A DNA stretch of 6,377 nt from JAWWPY01 sp964412845. GTDB lineage: Bacteria; Actinomycetota; Actinomycetes; Streptosporangiales; Streptosporangiaceae. The position numbers were made by a program, and so were the translations under genes. Shown here in pieces: positions 1 through 4,940 of the stretch. The notes below the pieces were generated by a model. That model ran no database searches, was not told the DNA's origin, and was given only the letters and a program-made list of their open reading frames with translations. Position 1 is the stretch's first letter. Each line of letters opens with the position of its first letter. The DNA is taken from assembly GCA_964412845.1 (NCBI GenBank), contig CAYPQM010000255.1:1-6377 (forward strand). Direction: 5' to 3'.

Positions 1-98
1 CGTTCGGCGGCTACAAGCAGTCCGGCTGGGGCCGTGAGATGGGCCACCAGGTGCTGGAGGCCTATACCGAGATCAAGGCCGTCACCGCGCAGTTGTGA
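1..98 (+). CDS. Aldehyde dehydrogenase family protein, C-terminal fragment
   Basis: Partial gene entering from the left edge; the reading frame begins at base 3 and ends at TGA 96-98, leaving 31 residues. The visible peptide starts FGGYKQSGWGRE and continues to a Y-T-E-x-K-x-V tail. This is the characteristic C-terminal end of NAD(P)-dependent aldehyde dehydrogenases: the FGGxKxSGxGRE loop followed by the LExYTExKxV oligomerisation strand. Such enzymes oxidise an aldehyde to a carboxylic acid in the cytoplasm. The catalytic Cys and Glu lie outside the window, so the substrate cannot be inferred. Two hairpins directly downstream (132-167 and 172-212) suggest that this is the last gene of its transcript. 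Family assignment is firm; the subfamily is unknown. Confidence 0.9.
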   Translation, partial: FGGYKQSGWGREMGHQVLEAYTEIKAVTAQL

Positions 99-131
99 GC
101 CGGTAGTCGCACGCGCGGCCACGCCGGCCAC

Positions 132-167
132 CGCGGGTGGCGCCCCCGTCCAGGGACGCCACCCGCG
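132..167 (+). terminator. Hairpin terminator candidate after aldehyde dehydrogenase
   Basis: A perfect 11-bp inverted repeat, CGCGGGTGGCG (132-142) and CGCCACCCGCG (157-167), has a 14-nt loop and begins 34 nt after the aldehyde dehydrogenase stop codon. No U-tract follows, as is common for actinobacterial terminators. The termination role is inferred from position and stem strength. Confidence 0.6.
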
Positions 168-171
168 TCGT

Positions 172-220
172 GCTGTACGCCCGGGCCAGGCGGCACCGGC
201 CTGGCCTACAGCGGTTTCTC
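172..220 (+). terminator. Second hairpin with pyrimidine tail, terminator candidate
   Basis: GCTGTA (172-177) pairs with TACAGC (207-212), and GGCCAGG (184-190) pairs with CCTGGCC (200-206). This gives a 13-bp bulged stem with a 9-nt loop; six unpaired bases (178-183) sit on the left side. The stem is followed by GGTTTCTC, a short pyrimidine-rich run resembling a weak U-tract. It lies immediately after the first hairpin, so the two may act as a tandem terminator. Confidence 0.5.
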
Positions 221-328
221 ACCCTCCAGGCGCCGCTGGATAGCCAACCGATTACTCAGAGCCACGAAAGAGCTCCCCGCTGGCCGATTTCATCACTTTG
301 GGTGAGGCTGGCTAGCCCAAACGAGGCA

Positions 329-356
329 TTGGCTTAATTAGCTTCTCTTCTAGCCT
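329..356 (+). promoter_or_regulatory. Possible sigma-70-type promoter for the micro-protein/sortase unit
   Basis: TTGGCT (329-334) and TAGCCT (351-356) are separated by 16 nt. They fit TTGnnn/TAnnnT patterns of actinobacterial housekeeping promoters. They lie in an A+T-richer stretch 40 bp before the ATG at 396, predicting a 5' leader of roughly 30 nt. This is pattern matching only; no start site is known. Confidence 0.35.
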
Positions 357-395
357 GAGTAAAGACCGGAGATACGCAGACGGGAAGAGCACAAA

Positions 396-545
396 ATGAA
401 TTACGGAAAAATTGGCACCATGGCACCTCCGGTAACCGGCATCGTGGTCGCGCGCAACATCCTCCTCGCCGTCACAACGATCACCATGGGTGTCGTGCTC
501 TGGCGGATAGTGCCGAGGATCCGCCGCCACCGGTCACAGGGCTAA
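396..545 (+). CDS. 49-residue membrane micro-protein with sorting-signal-like architecture, next to a sortase
   Basis: ATG at 396 to TAA at 543-545, preceded by a purine-rich GGGAAG (382-387) about 8 nt upstream. The protein reads MNYGKIGTMAPPVTG (1-15), then a mostly hydrophobic stretch (about 16-39, with Arg20 and Asn21 near its start), then a basic tail with R37, R41, R43, R44, H45 and R46. It has no signal peptide and no other domain. The order of PPVTG, hydrophobic helix and positive tail copies a C-terminal cell-wall sorting signal (LPxTG type), with Pro in place of Leu. Charge distribution predicts N-out/C-in topology, which would put the PPVTG motif outside near the membrane. The sortase gene starts 5 nt after the stop, so the two are surely co-transcribed and probably translationally coupled. 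I do not recognise the family. It could be a minimal sortase substrate, a pseudo-substrate regulator, or simply a small membrane protein. The gene is reasonably certain; the role is inference. Confidence 0.7.
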   Translation: MNYGKIGTMAPPVTGIVVARNILLAVTTITMGVVLWRIVPRIRRHRSQG

Positions 546-550
546 TCTCA

Positions 551-1219
551 GTGCCGAAGCTGCTGCTCAAGCTAGGTGCCTTCTTCTGCATCCTCGCAGG
601 AGTAGGGCTCCTGGCCTACTCCGGGTACAAAATCTGGGACCCGTTCGCGGGGGCCAGGCAGCACGCGGCACAAGAGAACCTGCTCCACACCTGGGACGTC
701 AGTAATGCCAAGGCCGTCACCTCAGCCGCGGCATCGAATGCGAAGCCCGGCAACGCCGCTGCGGCCTCCTGCACTGAGACCAACACCAGCCTGCAGCCCT
801 CCGAGGCATTCGCCATTATCCGGATTCCCGCATTCGGCCCGTCATGGAAATTCGCCATTGTCCAGGGCACGACGCTCACCCAGCTCGCCACCGGGCCCGG
901 GCACATCATCGGGACGGTCCTGCCCGGGCAGGCCGGCAACACCGGGATAGCCGCCCACGACATCACGGCCGGCAACCCGTTCCTGCACCTGGGGTCGCTG
1001 CGGGTCGGCGACAAGGTCATCATCACCACCAAGCATTGCGTCGTCACCTACCAGGTGACCAAGGCGCCGTACAAGGTCCTCTACACCGACATCGGCGTGC
1101 TCAAGCCGGTCGGGAACGAGCACACCATCACCCTGGTCACCTGCTGGCCAGTCAGCCTGAACTTCGTGACGCACCGGATCATCGTCCCAGGCGTCGAGAT
1201 CAGCAGCATCGCCCGATAG
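551..1219 (+). CDS. Sortase, class E-like (membrane transpeptidase)
   Basis: Protein of 222 residues starting at GTG 551, five bases after the upstream stop; CAGGG at 537-541 can serve as the ribosome binding site. Residues about 4-24 form an N-terminal signal-anchor, and 35-80 are an Ala/Asn/Ser-rich linker. The sortase beta-barrel spans about 85-220. The catalytic triad is visible: His136 (in IAAHD), Cys198 (in TLVTCWP) and Arg209 (in THRIIV). The conserved GPGHIIGT motif lies at 115-122, followed by PGQAGN. Sortases cleave an LPxTG-type signal between Thr and Gly, form a thioacyl intermediate on Cys, and transfer the protein to an amine acceptor such as cell-wall lipid II. The TLxTC and GPGH motifs match the class D/E group common in Actinobacteria; class E normally prefers LAxTG. 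Unusual points are AAHD where GHR is usual, and an extra Cys163. The 49-residue protein just upstream is the obvious candidate partner. Confidence 0.88.
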   Translation: MPKLLLKLGAFFCILAGVGLLAYSGYKIWDPFAGARQHAAQENLLHTWDVSNAKAVTSAAASNAKPGNAAAASCTETNTSLQPSEAFAIIRIPAFGPSWKFAIVQGTTLTQLATGPGHIIGTVLPGQAGNTGIAAHDITAGNPFLHLGSLRVGDKVIITTKHCVVTYQVTKAPYKVLYTDIGVLKPVGNEHTITLVTCWPVSLNFVTHRIIVPGVEISSIAR

Positions 1220-1255
1220 CGGCGGGCCGCACCTTCACCACCGCCAGACGAACCG

Positions 1256-1276
1256 GACCGGGAGCTTCGCCCGGTC
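1256..1276 (+). terminator. Hairpin downstream of the sortase gene
   Basis: GACCGGG (1256-1262) and CCCGGTC (1270-1276) form a perfect 7-bp stem with a 7-nt loop, 36 nt after the sortase stop and before the next gene. No U-tract follows. It is a plausible but modest terminator. Confidence 0.35.
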
Positions 1277-1349
1277 AGGACGTCGTGAGCCGCCTCCCGC
1301 GACAGCATGCTGATCACATGGACCTTCTCCAGCCTGGGCGCGGCTGACC

Positions 1350-2279
1350 GTGCGGATCGCGATCGGGGTCGGCGGTGAGGTGATCGGCGCGCCGATGTCC
1401 CCCCCGGACATCGTGGGCGACATCGTGCGCGCTGAGGCGGACGGGTTCGGCTCCGCCTGGAGCGTGCACTTCTCCCGGGGCGTGGACGCGCTGGACGTGC
1501 TGGCCGTGGCGGGCAGCCGGACCAGCCGGATCGACCTGGGCGTCGGGATCGTGCCGACCTACCCGCGGCACCCGCTGGCGCTCGCCCAGCAGGCCGCGAC
1601 CACCCAGGCCTTCTGCGGCGGCCGGCTGACCCTCGGGGTAGGCGTGTCGCACCGGCCGGTGATCGAGGACCTGCACGGGATCACGTATGCGCGGCCCGCG
1701 GCGCACCTGCGCGACTACCTGTCTGTGCTCGTGCCGCTGCTCCGCGACGGCAGCGTGCGGCACCGAGGCGAGTTCTACCAGGTTGACGGCGGCTTTGTCG
1801 TGCCGGGAAGCAGTCCCACCGCGGTCTTGGTCGGCGCGCTTTCCCCGTTGATGGTGCAGGCCGCGGGCGAGCTCGCGGACGGCGTCGTCACCTGGCTGGC
1901 GGGCCCGCGCACCCTGGGCGAGCAGATCGTCCCCCGGCTGCACGCGGCGGCGGCCGGGCGGCCACCGCCGCGGGTCGTGGCGGCGCTGCCGGTGGCCGTC
2001 TGCACCGACGCCGACCTGGCCAGGCGCACCGCCGACGAGGTGTTTGCCCGTTACACAGGATTCGACAACTACCGCAAGCTGCTCGACCGCGAGGGCGTGG
2101 CCTCGCCGGGGGCCCTGGCCGTCGCGGGCACCGAGGACGAGGTCGAGAAGCAGCTGGGCCGGCTGGCCGGCCTCGGCGTCACCGAACTGTGGCCGATCAT
2201 CTTCCCGGTGGGCCAGGACGCCACCAGCAGCACCCGCCGGACCAGGGACCTGCTGGCGGGACTCGCCACCCGGCCCTGA
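1350..2279 (+). CDS. LLM class (luciferase-like) oxidoreductase, probably F420-dependent
   Basis: Protein of 309 residues beginning at GTG 1350; the N-terminal MRIAIG is the usual first beta strand of this family, which supports the start despite a poor ribosome binding site. It has the luciferase-like TIM-barrel pattern. GVGIVPTYPRHPLALAQQ (65-82) leads into FCGGRLTLGVGVSH (88-101), the strand-loop that contacts the cofactor. VLVGALSPLMVQAAGELADGV lies at 159-179, followed by W182, and the C-terminal segment GTEDEVEKQLGRLAGLGVTE (260-279) is typical. Members transfer hydride from reduced F420 (some use FMN) to varied substrates; the family is greatly expanded in actinomycetes. The substrate cannot be deduced. 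The overall form resembles the roughly 280-310 residue MSMEG_4879-type subgroup, which I state only tentatively. The gene is transcribed alone, 130 bp after the sortase gene and convergent with xthA. Confidence 0.87.
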   Translation: MRIAIGVGGEVIGAPMSPPDIVGDIVRAEADGFGSAWSVHFSRGVDALDVLAVAGSRTSRIDLGVGIVPTYPRHPLALAQQAATTQAFCGGRLTLGVGVSHRPVIEDLHGITYARPAAHLRDYLSVLVPLLRDGSVRHRGEFYQVDGGFVVPGSSPTAVLVGALSPLMVQAAGELADGVVTWLAGPRTLGEQIVPRLHAAAAGRPPPRVVAALPVAVCTDADLARRTADEVFARYTGFDNYRKLLDREGVASPGALAVAGTEDEVEKQLGRLAGLGVTELWPIIFPVGQDATSSTRRTRDLLAGLATRP

Positions 2280-2282
2280 CTA

Positions 2283-2309
2283 GTCGCCGCGGGCGACCTG
2301 GCCCCAGGT
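2283..2309. terminator. Overlapping short hairpins between convergent genes
   Basis: GTCGCC (2283-2288) pairs with GGCGAC (2292-2297) around a 3-nt loop. The overlapping ACCTGG (2296-2301) pairs with CCAGGT (2304-2309). They start 4 nt after the oxidoreductase stop and lie downstream of xthA on the other strand, so they could serve as a bidirectional terminator. The stems are short and have no U-tract. Confidence 0.35.
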
Positions 2310-2399
2310 TCGGAGCACCTGGTCGATGGCTGGCCTGACCTGGTCGCGGGCGATCTGCCGGGGGATGCCGGCTCACGTAGGGAGCGTAGCCCGCCGGGG

Positions 2400-3185
2400 T
2401 TACCGGTCGAGGTCGACGATCACTGGCGCGTGGTCGCTGGGTCCCTTGCCCTTGCGGGCCTCGCGGTCGACCCAGGCGTCCGACACCGAACCGGTCAGCG
2501 CCGCGTTGCCGTAGACCAGGTCTATGCGCATGCCCATGCCCTTGTGGAACGATCCCGCCCGGTAGTCCCAGTAGGTGTATGGGTGCGGGCCCTTGGCGAT
2601 GCGGGGCACGACGTCGCTGAGCCCCGTCTCGCGCAGGGCCGCCAGCGCGGCACGCTCGGGCGGCGTCACGTGGGTGGAGCCGGTGAACGCGGCCGGGTCC
2701 CAGACGTCCGCGTCGGTCGGCGCCACGTTGAAGTCACCCATGACCGCGAACGGCACTCCGCCGGACGCGTCGGCGGCGACCGCGTCGGCCAGGGCGGCCA
2801 GCCAGCGCAGCTTGTAGGCGTAGTGCGGGTCCTCAGGGGTCCGCCCGTTAGGCACGTATACCGAACGCACCCGCACTGACCCGCAGGTGGCCGCCACGGT
2901 GCGGGCCTCACGCGTGTGCTCATCGGGAAAGCCAGGATCGGCGGGCAGGCCACGGACCACGTCGTCCAGGCCCAGCCGGGACAGCACAGCGACGCCGTTC
3001 CAGCGCCCCTCCCCGTGATGGGCCACGGCGTAGCCGAGCGGTTCGACCGCGTCGACGGGGAAGGCGCCGTCAGCGACCTTCGTCTCCTGCAGGCAGACCA
3101 CATCGGGGGCCGCCTGCTCCAGCCATTCCACCAGCCTCGGCAGCCGGGCCAGCACCGAGTTCACGTTCCAGGTCGCGATACGCAC
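2400..3185 (-). CDS. xthA: Exodeoxyribonuclease III (AP endonuclease, ExoIII/Xth family)
   Basis: Protein of 261 residues from GTG 3185 to TAA 2402-2400; GGTGGGATGG just upstream can act as the ribosome binding site, and MRIATWNVNS is the canonical N-terminus. The Mg2+-dependent endonuclease/exonuclease/phosphatase fold is complete. Asn7 is in TWNVNS, Glu34 in CLQETK, Tyr110 in VYVPNG, Asp151/Asn153 in GDFNVAP, Asp222 in RIDLVY, and Asp251-His252 in SDHAPV. These correspond one-to-one with the E. coli ExoIII catalytic residues. The enzyme cleaves DNA 5' of abasic sites in base excision repair and also acts as a 3'-5' exonuclease on duplex DNA and 3'-phosphatase. Length is normal (E. coli 268). 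It is monocistronic, separated from the upstream lipoprotein gene by about 370 bp that includes a large hairpin. Family assignment is firm. Confidence 0.95.
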   Translation of the reverse strand: MRIATWNVNSVLARLPRLVEWLEQAAPDVVCLQETKVADGAFPVDAVEPLGYAVAHHGEGRWNGVAVLSRLGLDDVVRGLPADPGFPDEHTREARTVAATCGSVRVRSVYVPNGRTPEDPHYAYKLRWLAALADAVAADASGGVPFAVMGDFNVAPTDADVWDPAAFTGSTHVTPPERAALAALRETGLSDVVPRIAKGPHPYTYWDYRAGSFHKGMGMRIDLVYGNAALTGSVSDAWVDREARKGKGPSDHAPVIVDLDR

Positions 3186-3557
3186 GCCACCATCCCACCA
3201 CTCCCCACCGGGTCACGGCGGTGCCTCGGCCGCTTCAGTGAGCCTGGTATCTGGCTCGGCAGCGGTTGCGGCCGGCCTGCGCCCGGCGCGGCGTCGGCGT
3301 CATCGTGCGGGTGGCGCTGGATCAGGCCAGGTGGCCGAGGTGGCGTTGCGCCACGCCCTGAGCGAGCAGGGGGTGGGCCGACGGTCATCGCCGGCCCACC
3401 CCCTGCTCAACGTGGAGCGCAACGCCACCGTGAGCGACGCCGCGGGCTCATCAACGAGCAGCGGGCGTGCGCCCACATCAGGCACCGGCGGAAGCGGAAC
3501 CTCTGCCGGGCCTGACTACCTGGCCAGCCGGATCGCTGACCGGGTGACGGTTCCCGG
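3186..3557. other. Intergenic stretch without a convincing gene
   Basis: This 372-bp region lies between xthA and the lipoprotein gene, both on the minus strand. It should hold the xthA promoter near 3190-3260 and the terminator(s) of the lipoprotein gene. Open frames crossing it on either strand are short, Arg/Pro/Ser-rich and lack recognisable motifs or good starts, so I call none of them. Its main content is the large inverted repeat at 3339-3429 and the hairpin at 3536-3561, listed separately. Confidence 0.6.
3339..3429. repeat. 91-base imperfect inverted repeat (large hairpin)
   Basis: The outer stem is GGTGGCGTTGCGC (3339-3351) with its exact complement at 3417-3429 (13 bp). The inner stem is GAGCAGGGGGTGGGCCG (3364-3380) with its exact complement at 3392-3408 (17 bp) around an 11-nt loop. 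Between the stems an asymmetric interior region of 12 versus 8 nt still allows CCACG/CGTGG pairing with slippage. Thirty perfectly paired bases make this by far the strongest fold in the window. It may terminate the minus-strand lipoprotein transcript, encode a structured RNA, or be a small repetitive element. Confidence 0.75.
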
Positions 3558-3561
3558 TCAG
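3536..3561 (-). terminator. Hairpin overlapping the lipoprotein stop codon
   Basis: CTGACCGGG (3536-3544) and CCCGGTCAG (3553-3561) form a perfect 9-bp stem with an 8-nt loop. The TGA stop of the minus-strand lipoprotein gene (3560-3558) is inside the right arm. The position suggests a terminator or mRNA 3'-end stabiliser. No U-tract follows. Confidence 0.5.
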
Positions 3562-4100
3562 TATCCGTAGCCGCCCCCGCCAGCGGCGGCTGACGGGCTG
3601 GAGGCAGCCGCGGCGGGCGCGGCCGACCCGGACAGGGTGATCTCATGCCATACCCCGCCGGACACGTTGAGGCCGTTGCCCTTGGCCTGGCCCGGGGCGC
3701 TGTCCTGGACGTAGGTGTAGAGGGGATGGCCGTCGTAGGTGGCCTGCGTCGAGCCGTCCGACCGGGTGATCGTGCCGATCGTGCCAGTGACACCGGGGCC
3801 GGCGGCGGCCTTCCCCACCGGCGGCCAGTAGGTCGCGCAGGAACCGTTGCAGTTCGACTTGGTGGAAGTGTCCGGGGCGAACGAGTAGAGGGTGAAGCCC
3901 TTCGCATTGGTGAGCACGGTCGCGCCACCAATCTTCGCGGTCGCCAGGATTCCCCCGGACGAGGCCGAACTCGCGGCGGGAGCCGCGGCCGCAGGTGGGC
4001 TGCTCGGGGCGGCCGAGCCAGCAGACGAGGTTCCGCACGCGGCAAGAATCAAGGTAGCGGCCGCCATTCCGGCGGACGCCAGCCATTTGTTACGTATCAC
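3558..4100 (-). CDS. Secreted lipoprotein with Yx(FWY)xxD repeats (COG4315-like)
   Basis: Protein of 180 residues. I place the start at GTG 4100, because GGAGA sits 3 nt upstream and the product then opens with a proper signal peptide; an in-frame ATG at 4169 would add 23 residues ahead of that signal. The signal peptide MIRNKWLASAG is followed by a hydrophobic run ending in lipobox LAAC, with lipidated Cys22. A Ser/Ala/Pro-rich linker (23-50) leads to the conserved domain. Repeat one has YSFAPD (72-77), Cys84 and Cys88 (CNGSC), and WPPV (92-95). Repeat two has DGSTQATYDGHPLYTY (115-130), then VQD and GGVWHEI (148-154). These match the family of predicted lipoproteins with paired Yx(FWY)xxD motifs, anchored to the outer face of the membrane; no biochemical function is established that I can assert. 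The CxxxC pair and the aromatic/Asp motifs suggest a redox or metal-related role, which is inference. The C-terminal tail (157-180) is Ala/Ser/Gly low complexity ending GGGGYGY. Confidence 0.85.
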   Translation of the reverse strand: MIRNKWLASAGMAAATLILAACGTSSAGSAAPSSPPAAAAPAASSASSGGILATAKIGGATVLTNAKGFTLYSFAPDTSTKSNCNGSCATYWPPVGKAAAGPGVTGTIGTITRSDGSTQATYDGHPLYTYVQDSAPGQAKGNGLNVSGGVWHEITLSGSAAPAAAASSPSAAAGGGGYGY

Positions 4101-4216
4101 AGGTCTCCATTCACGGGGTGGAGTGGCTCCCCATACCCAGACCACGTAACCCTGGGCGCCTTCGTTCACCGCCGACGGCGATGCGGTCGCGATCCTGGGC
4201 CGATGCGCAGGCCAGC

Positions 4217-4738
4217 TCAGCTGGTATCGGGCGGCGGCAGGCCCAGCTGGCTGCGGATCGTGGTGACCGCCTGCTCGACCGGCTGGTTGGCCGTGCTCAG
4301 CCGCGGTTCGTACCTGGCCAGCTGCCGCAGGGAGGTGGCGGCGGCCGCGGTCGCGGTCAGCCTGTCCCGCGATTCGTTGACCCAGACCAGGAACCGGACC
4401 TGTGCCTCGGTGGCGGGCGGGAACGCGATGGCCAGCAGGCGCCGGTCGAACAAGTGCTCCGTGCTGGCCGCCGCGCGCAGATCGCCCTGCGCGGCGGCGA
4501 GGTCACGGCGATCGCGTCCGTCCAGCCGGTCGAAGTCGATCTCCAGCCTGCGGTTCGCGGGCTGGGCGATCGCCACGTATCTGGCGGCCAGCGCCCGGCG
4601 CCCGGCGCCCGTAGCGAGGGTCGGTGCCGGCCGGGCTGGCCGCGCTGGCTGGCCGGGCGCGCATCCCGCCGCGAGCAGTGCCGCACCGCACAACGCCGCG
4701 GTGGTCATCCCCCGGCGGGCACCGCTACGTCGGGCCAT
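4217..4738 (-). CDS. Putative lipoprotein of unknown function
   Basis: Protein of 173 residues from ATG 4738; the open frame extends further upstream but that extension is Pro/Arg-rich and not protein-like. The start is supported by a good signal peptide: basic MARRSGARR, a hydrophobic core (11-23) and lipobox LAAGC with Cys26. After a Pro/Ala/Arg linker (27-45) the mature part is mostly predicted helix: a segment with ANRRLEIDFDRLDGRDRRDL (61-80), FDRRLLAIAFPP (97-108), VRFLVWVNESRDRL (114-127) and a C-terminal helix ending QLGLPPPDTS. I do not recognise the family. Third-position G/C is high throughout, supporting a real gene. No ribosome binding site precedes the ATG, but a -10-like TACGCT lies 7 nt upstream, so the mRNA may be leaderless. 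It lies upstream of the Yx(FWY)xxD lipoprotein gene on the same strand with a 116-bp gap, and is divergent from the VIT transporter. Confidence 0.75.
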   Translation of the reverse strand: MARRSGARRGMTTAALCGAALLAAGCAPGQPARPARPAPTLATGAGRRALAARYVAIAQPANRRLEIDFDRLDGRDRRDLAAAQGDLRAAASTEHLFDRRLLAIAFPPATEAQVRFLVWVNESRDRLTATAAAATSLRQLARYEPRLSTANQPVEQAVTTIRSQLGLPPPDTS

Positions 4739-4745
4739 GACGAAC

Positions 4746-4751
4746 AGCGTA
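4746..4751 (-). promoter_or_regulatory. -10-like element giving a possible leaderless transcript
   Basis: On the minus strand TACGCT (4751-4746) matches the TAnnnT -10 pattern and ends 7 nt before the ATG at 4738. Transcription would therefore start at or next to the A of the start codon. There is no Shine-Dalgarno in the intervening bases and the -35 region (TGCCCG) is poor. Inference from sequence only. Confidence 0.3.
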
Positions 4752-4776
4752 AGGCGGCCGGGCGGTGGCGGGCATC

Positions 4777-4823
4777 GCCGGACGCATCCGGTGCCGGACG
4801 CATCCGGTGCTGGCTGGCCCGGT
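4777..4823. repeat. 16-bp tandem repeat (two exact copies plus a degenerate third)
   Basis: GCCGGACGCATCCGGT occurs at 4777-4792 and again, exactly and without spacer, at 4793-4808. A decayed third copy, GCTGGCTGGCCCGGT, follows at 4809-4823. Each intact unit contains CCGGA-CGCA-TCCGG, a 5-bp palindromic stem. It lies in the spacer between the divergent lipoprotein and VIT transporter genes. Confidence 0.85.
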
Positions 4824-4912
4824 GCTGGCTGACCCCGGCCCGCGATGGGCCGCGAATCACGCCCGCCGTGCCTGCGCCGTGGCTGGCTGGTGGGCGTGGC
4901 CGCGCGACGGAG

Positions 4913-4918
4913 GATAAT
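4913..4918 (+). promoter_or_regulatory. -10 element candidate for the VIT transporter gene
   Basis: GATAAT at 4913-4918 is a near-consensus -10 hexamer that stands out in very GC-rich surroundings, 22 bp before the ATG at 4941. No clear TTGACA-like -35 is seen around 4890-4896. The overlapping GGAGG (4909-4913) could instead be a ribosome binding site for a GTG at 4926. Confidence 0.4.
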
Positions 4919-4940
4919 TCGGCAGGTGGTAGGCAACGAG

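Noticed and set aside
240..330. The leader-like region before the micro-gene considered as a riboswitch.
   Set aside because: I could not match it to any known riboswitch core; only a short TTTGGG/CCCAAA pairing is evident.
1314..1943. A 209-codon minus-strand frame opposite the luciferase-like oxidoreductase.
   Set aside because: Composition is His/Arg/Gly/Pro-rich without motifs, while the opposite strand encodes a clear family member across the same bases.
3238..3570. A 110-codon plus-strand frame in the xthA-lipoprotein spacer.
   Set aside because: It runs through the large inverted repeat, is low complexity (Ser/Gly/Ala/Arg), has no ribosome binding site and overlaps the hairpin at the lipoprotein stop.
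4101..4169. Upstream ATG start for the Yx(FWY)xxD lipoprotein.
   Set aside because: It would place 23 non-signal residues ahead of the lipoprotein signal peptide, whereas GTG 4100 has GGAGA just upstream and gives a standard n-region.
4777..4823. Short tandem repeats considered as a CRISPR remnant.
   Set aside because: Units are directly adjacent with no spacers, only 16 bp long, and there are no cas genes in the window.
3645..4832. A 395-codon open frame on the plus strand opposite the two lipoprotein genes.
   Set aside because: It is antisense to two genes with proper lipoprotein signals and family motifs. Its product is Arg/Gly/Ala/Ser-rich with no domain, as expected for a shadow frame in GC-rich DNA.
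4845..4940. Upstream ATG start for the VIT transporter giving a 278-residue product.
   Set aside because: The extension is Arg-rich, has no ribosome binding site, and lies upstream of the GATAAT promoter-like element; family members begin shortly before the first helix, fitting ATG 4941.
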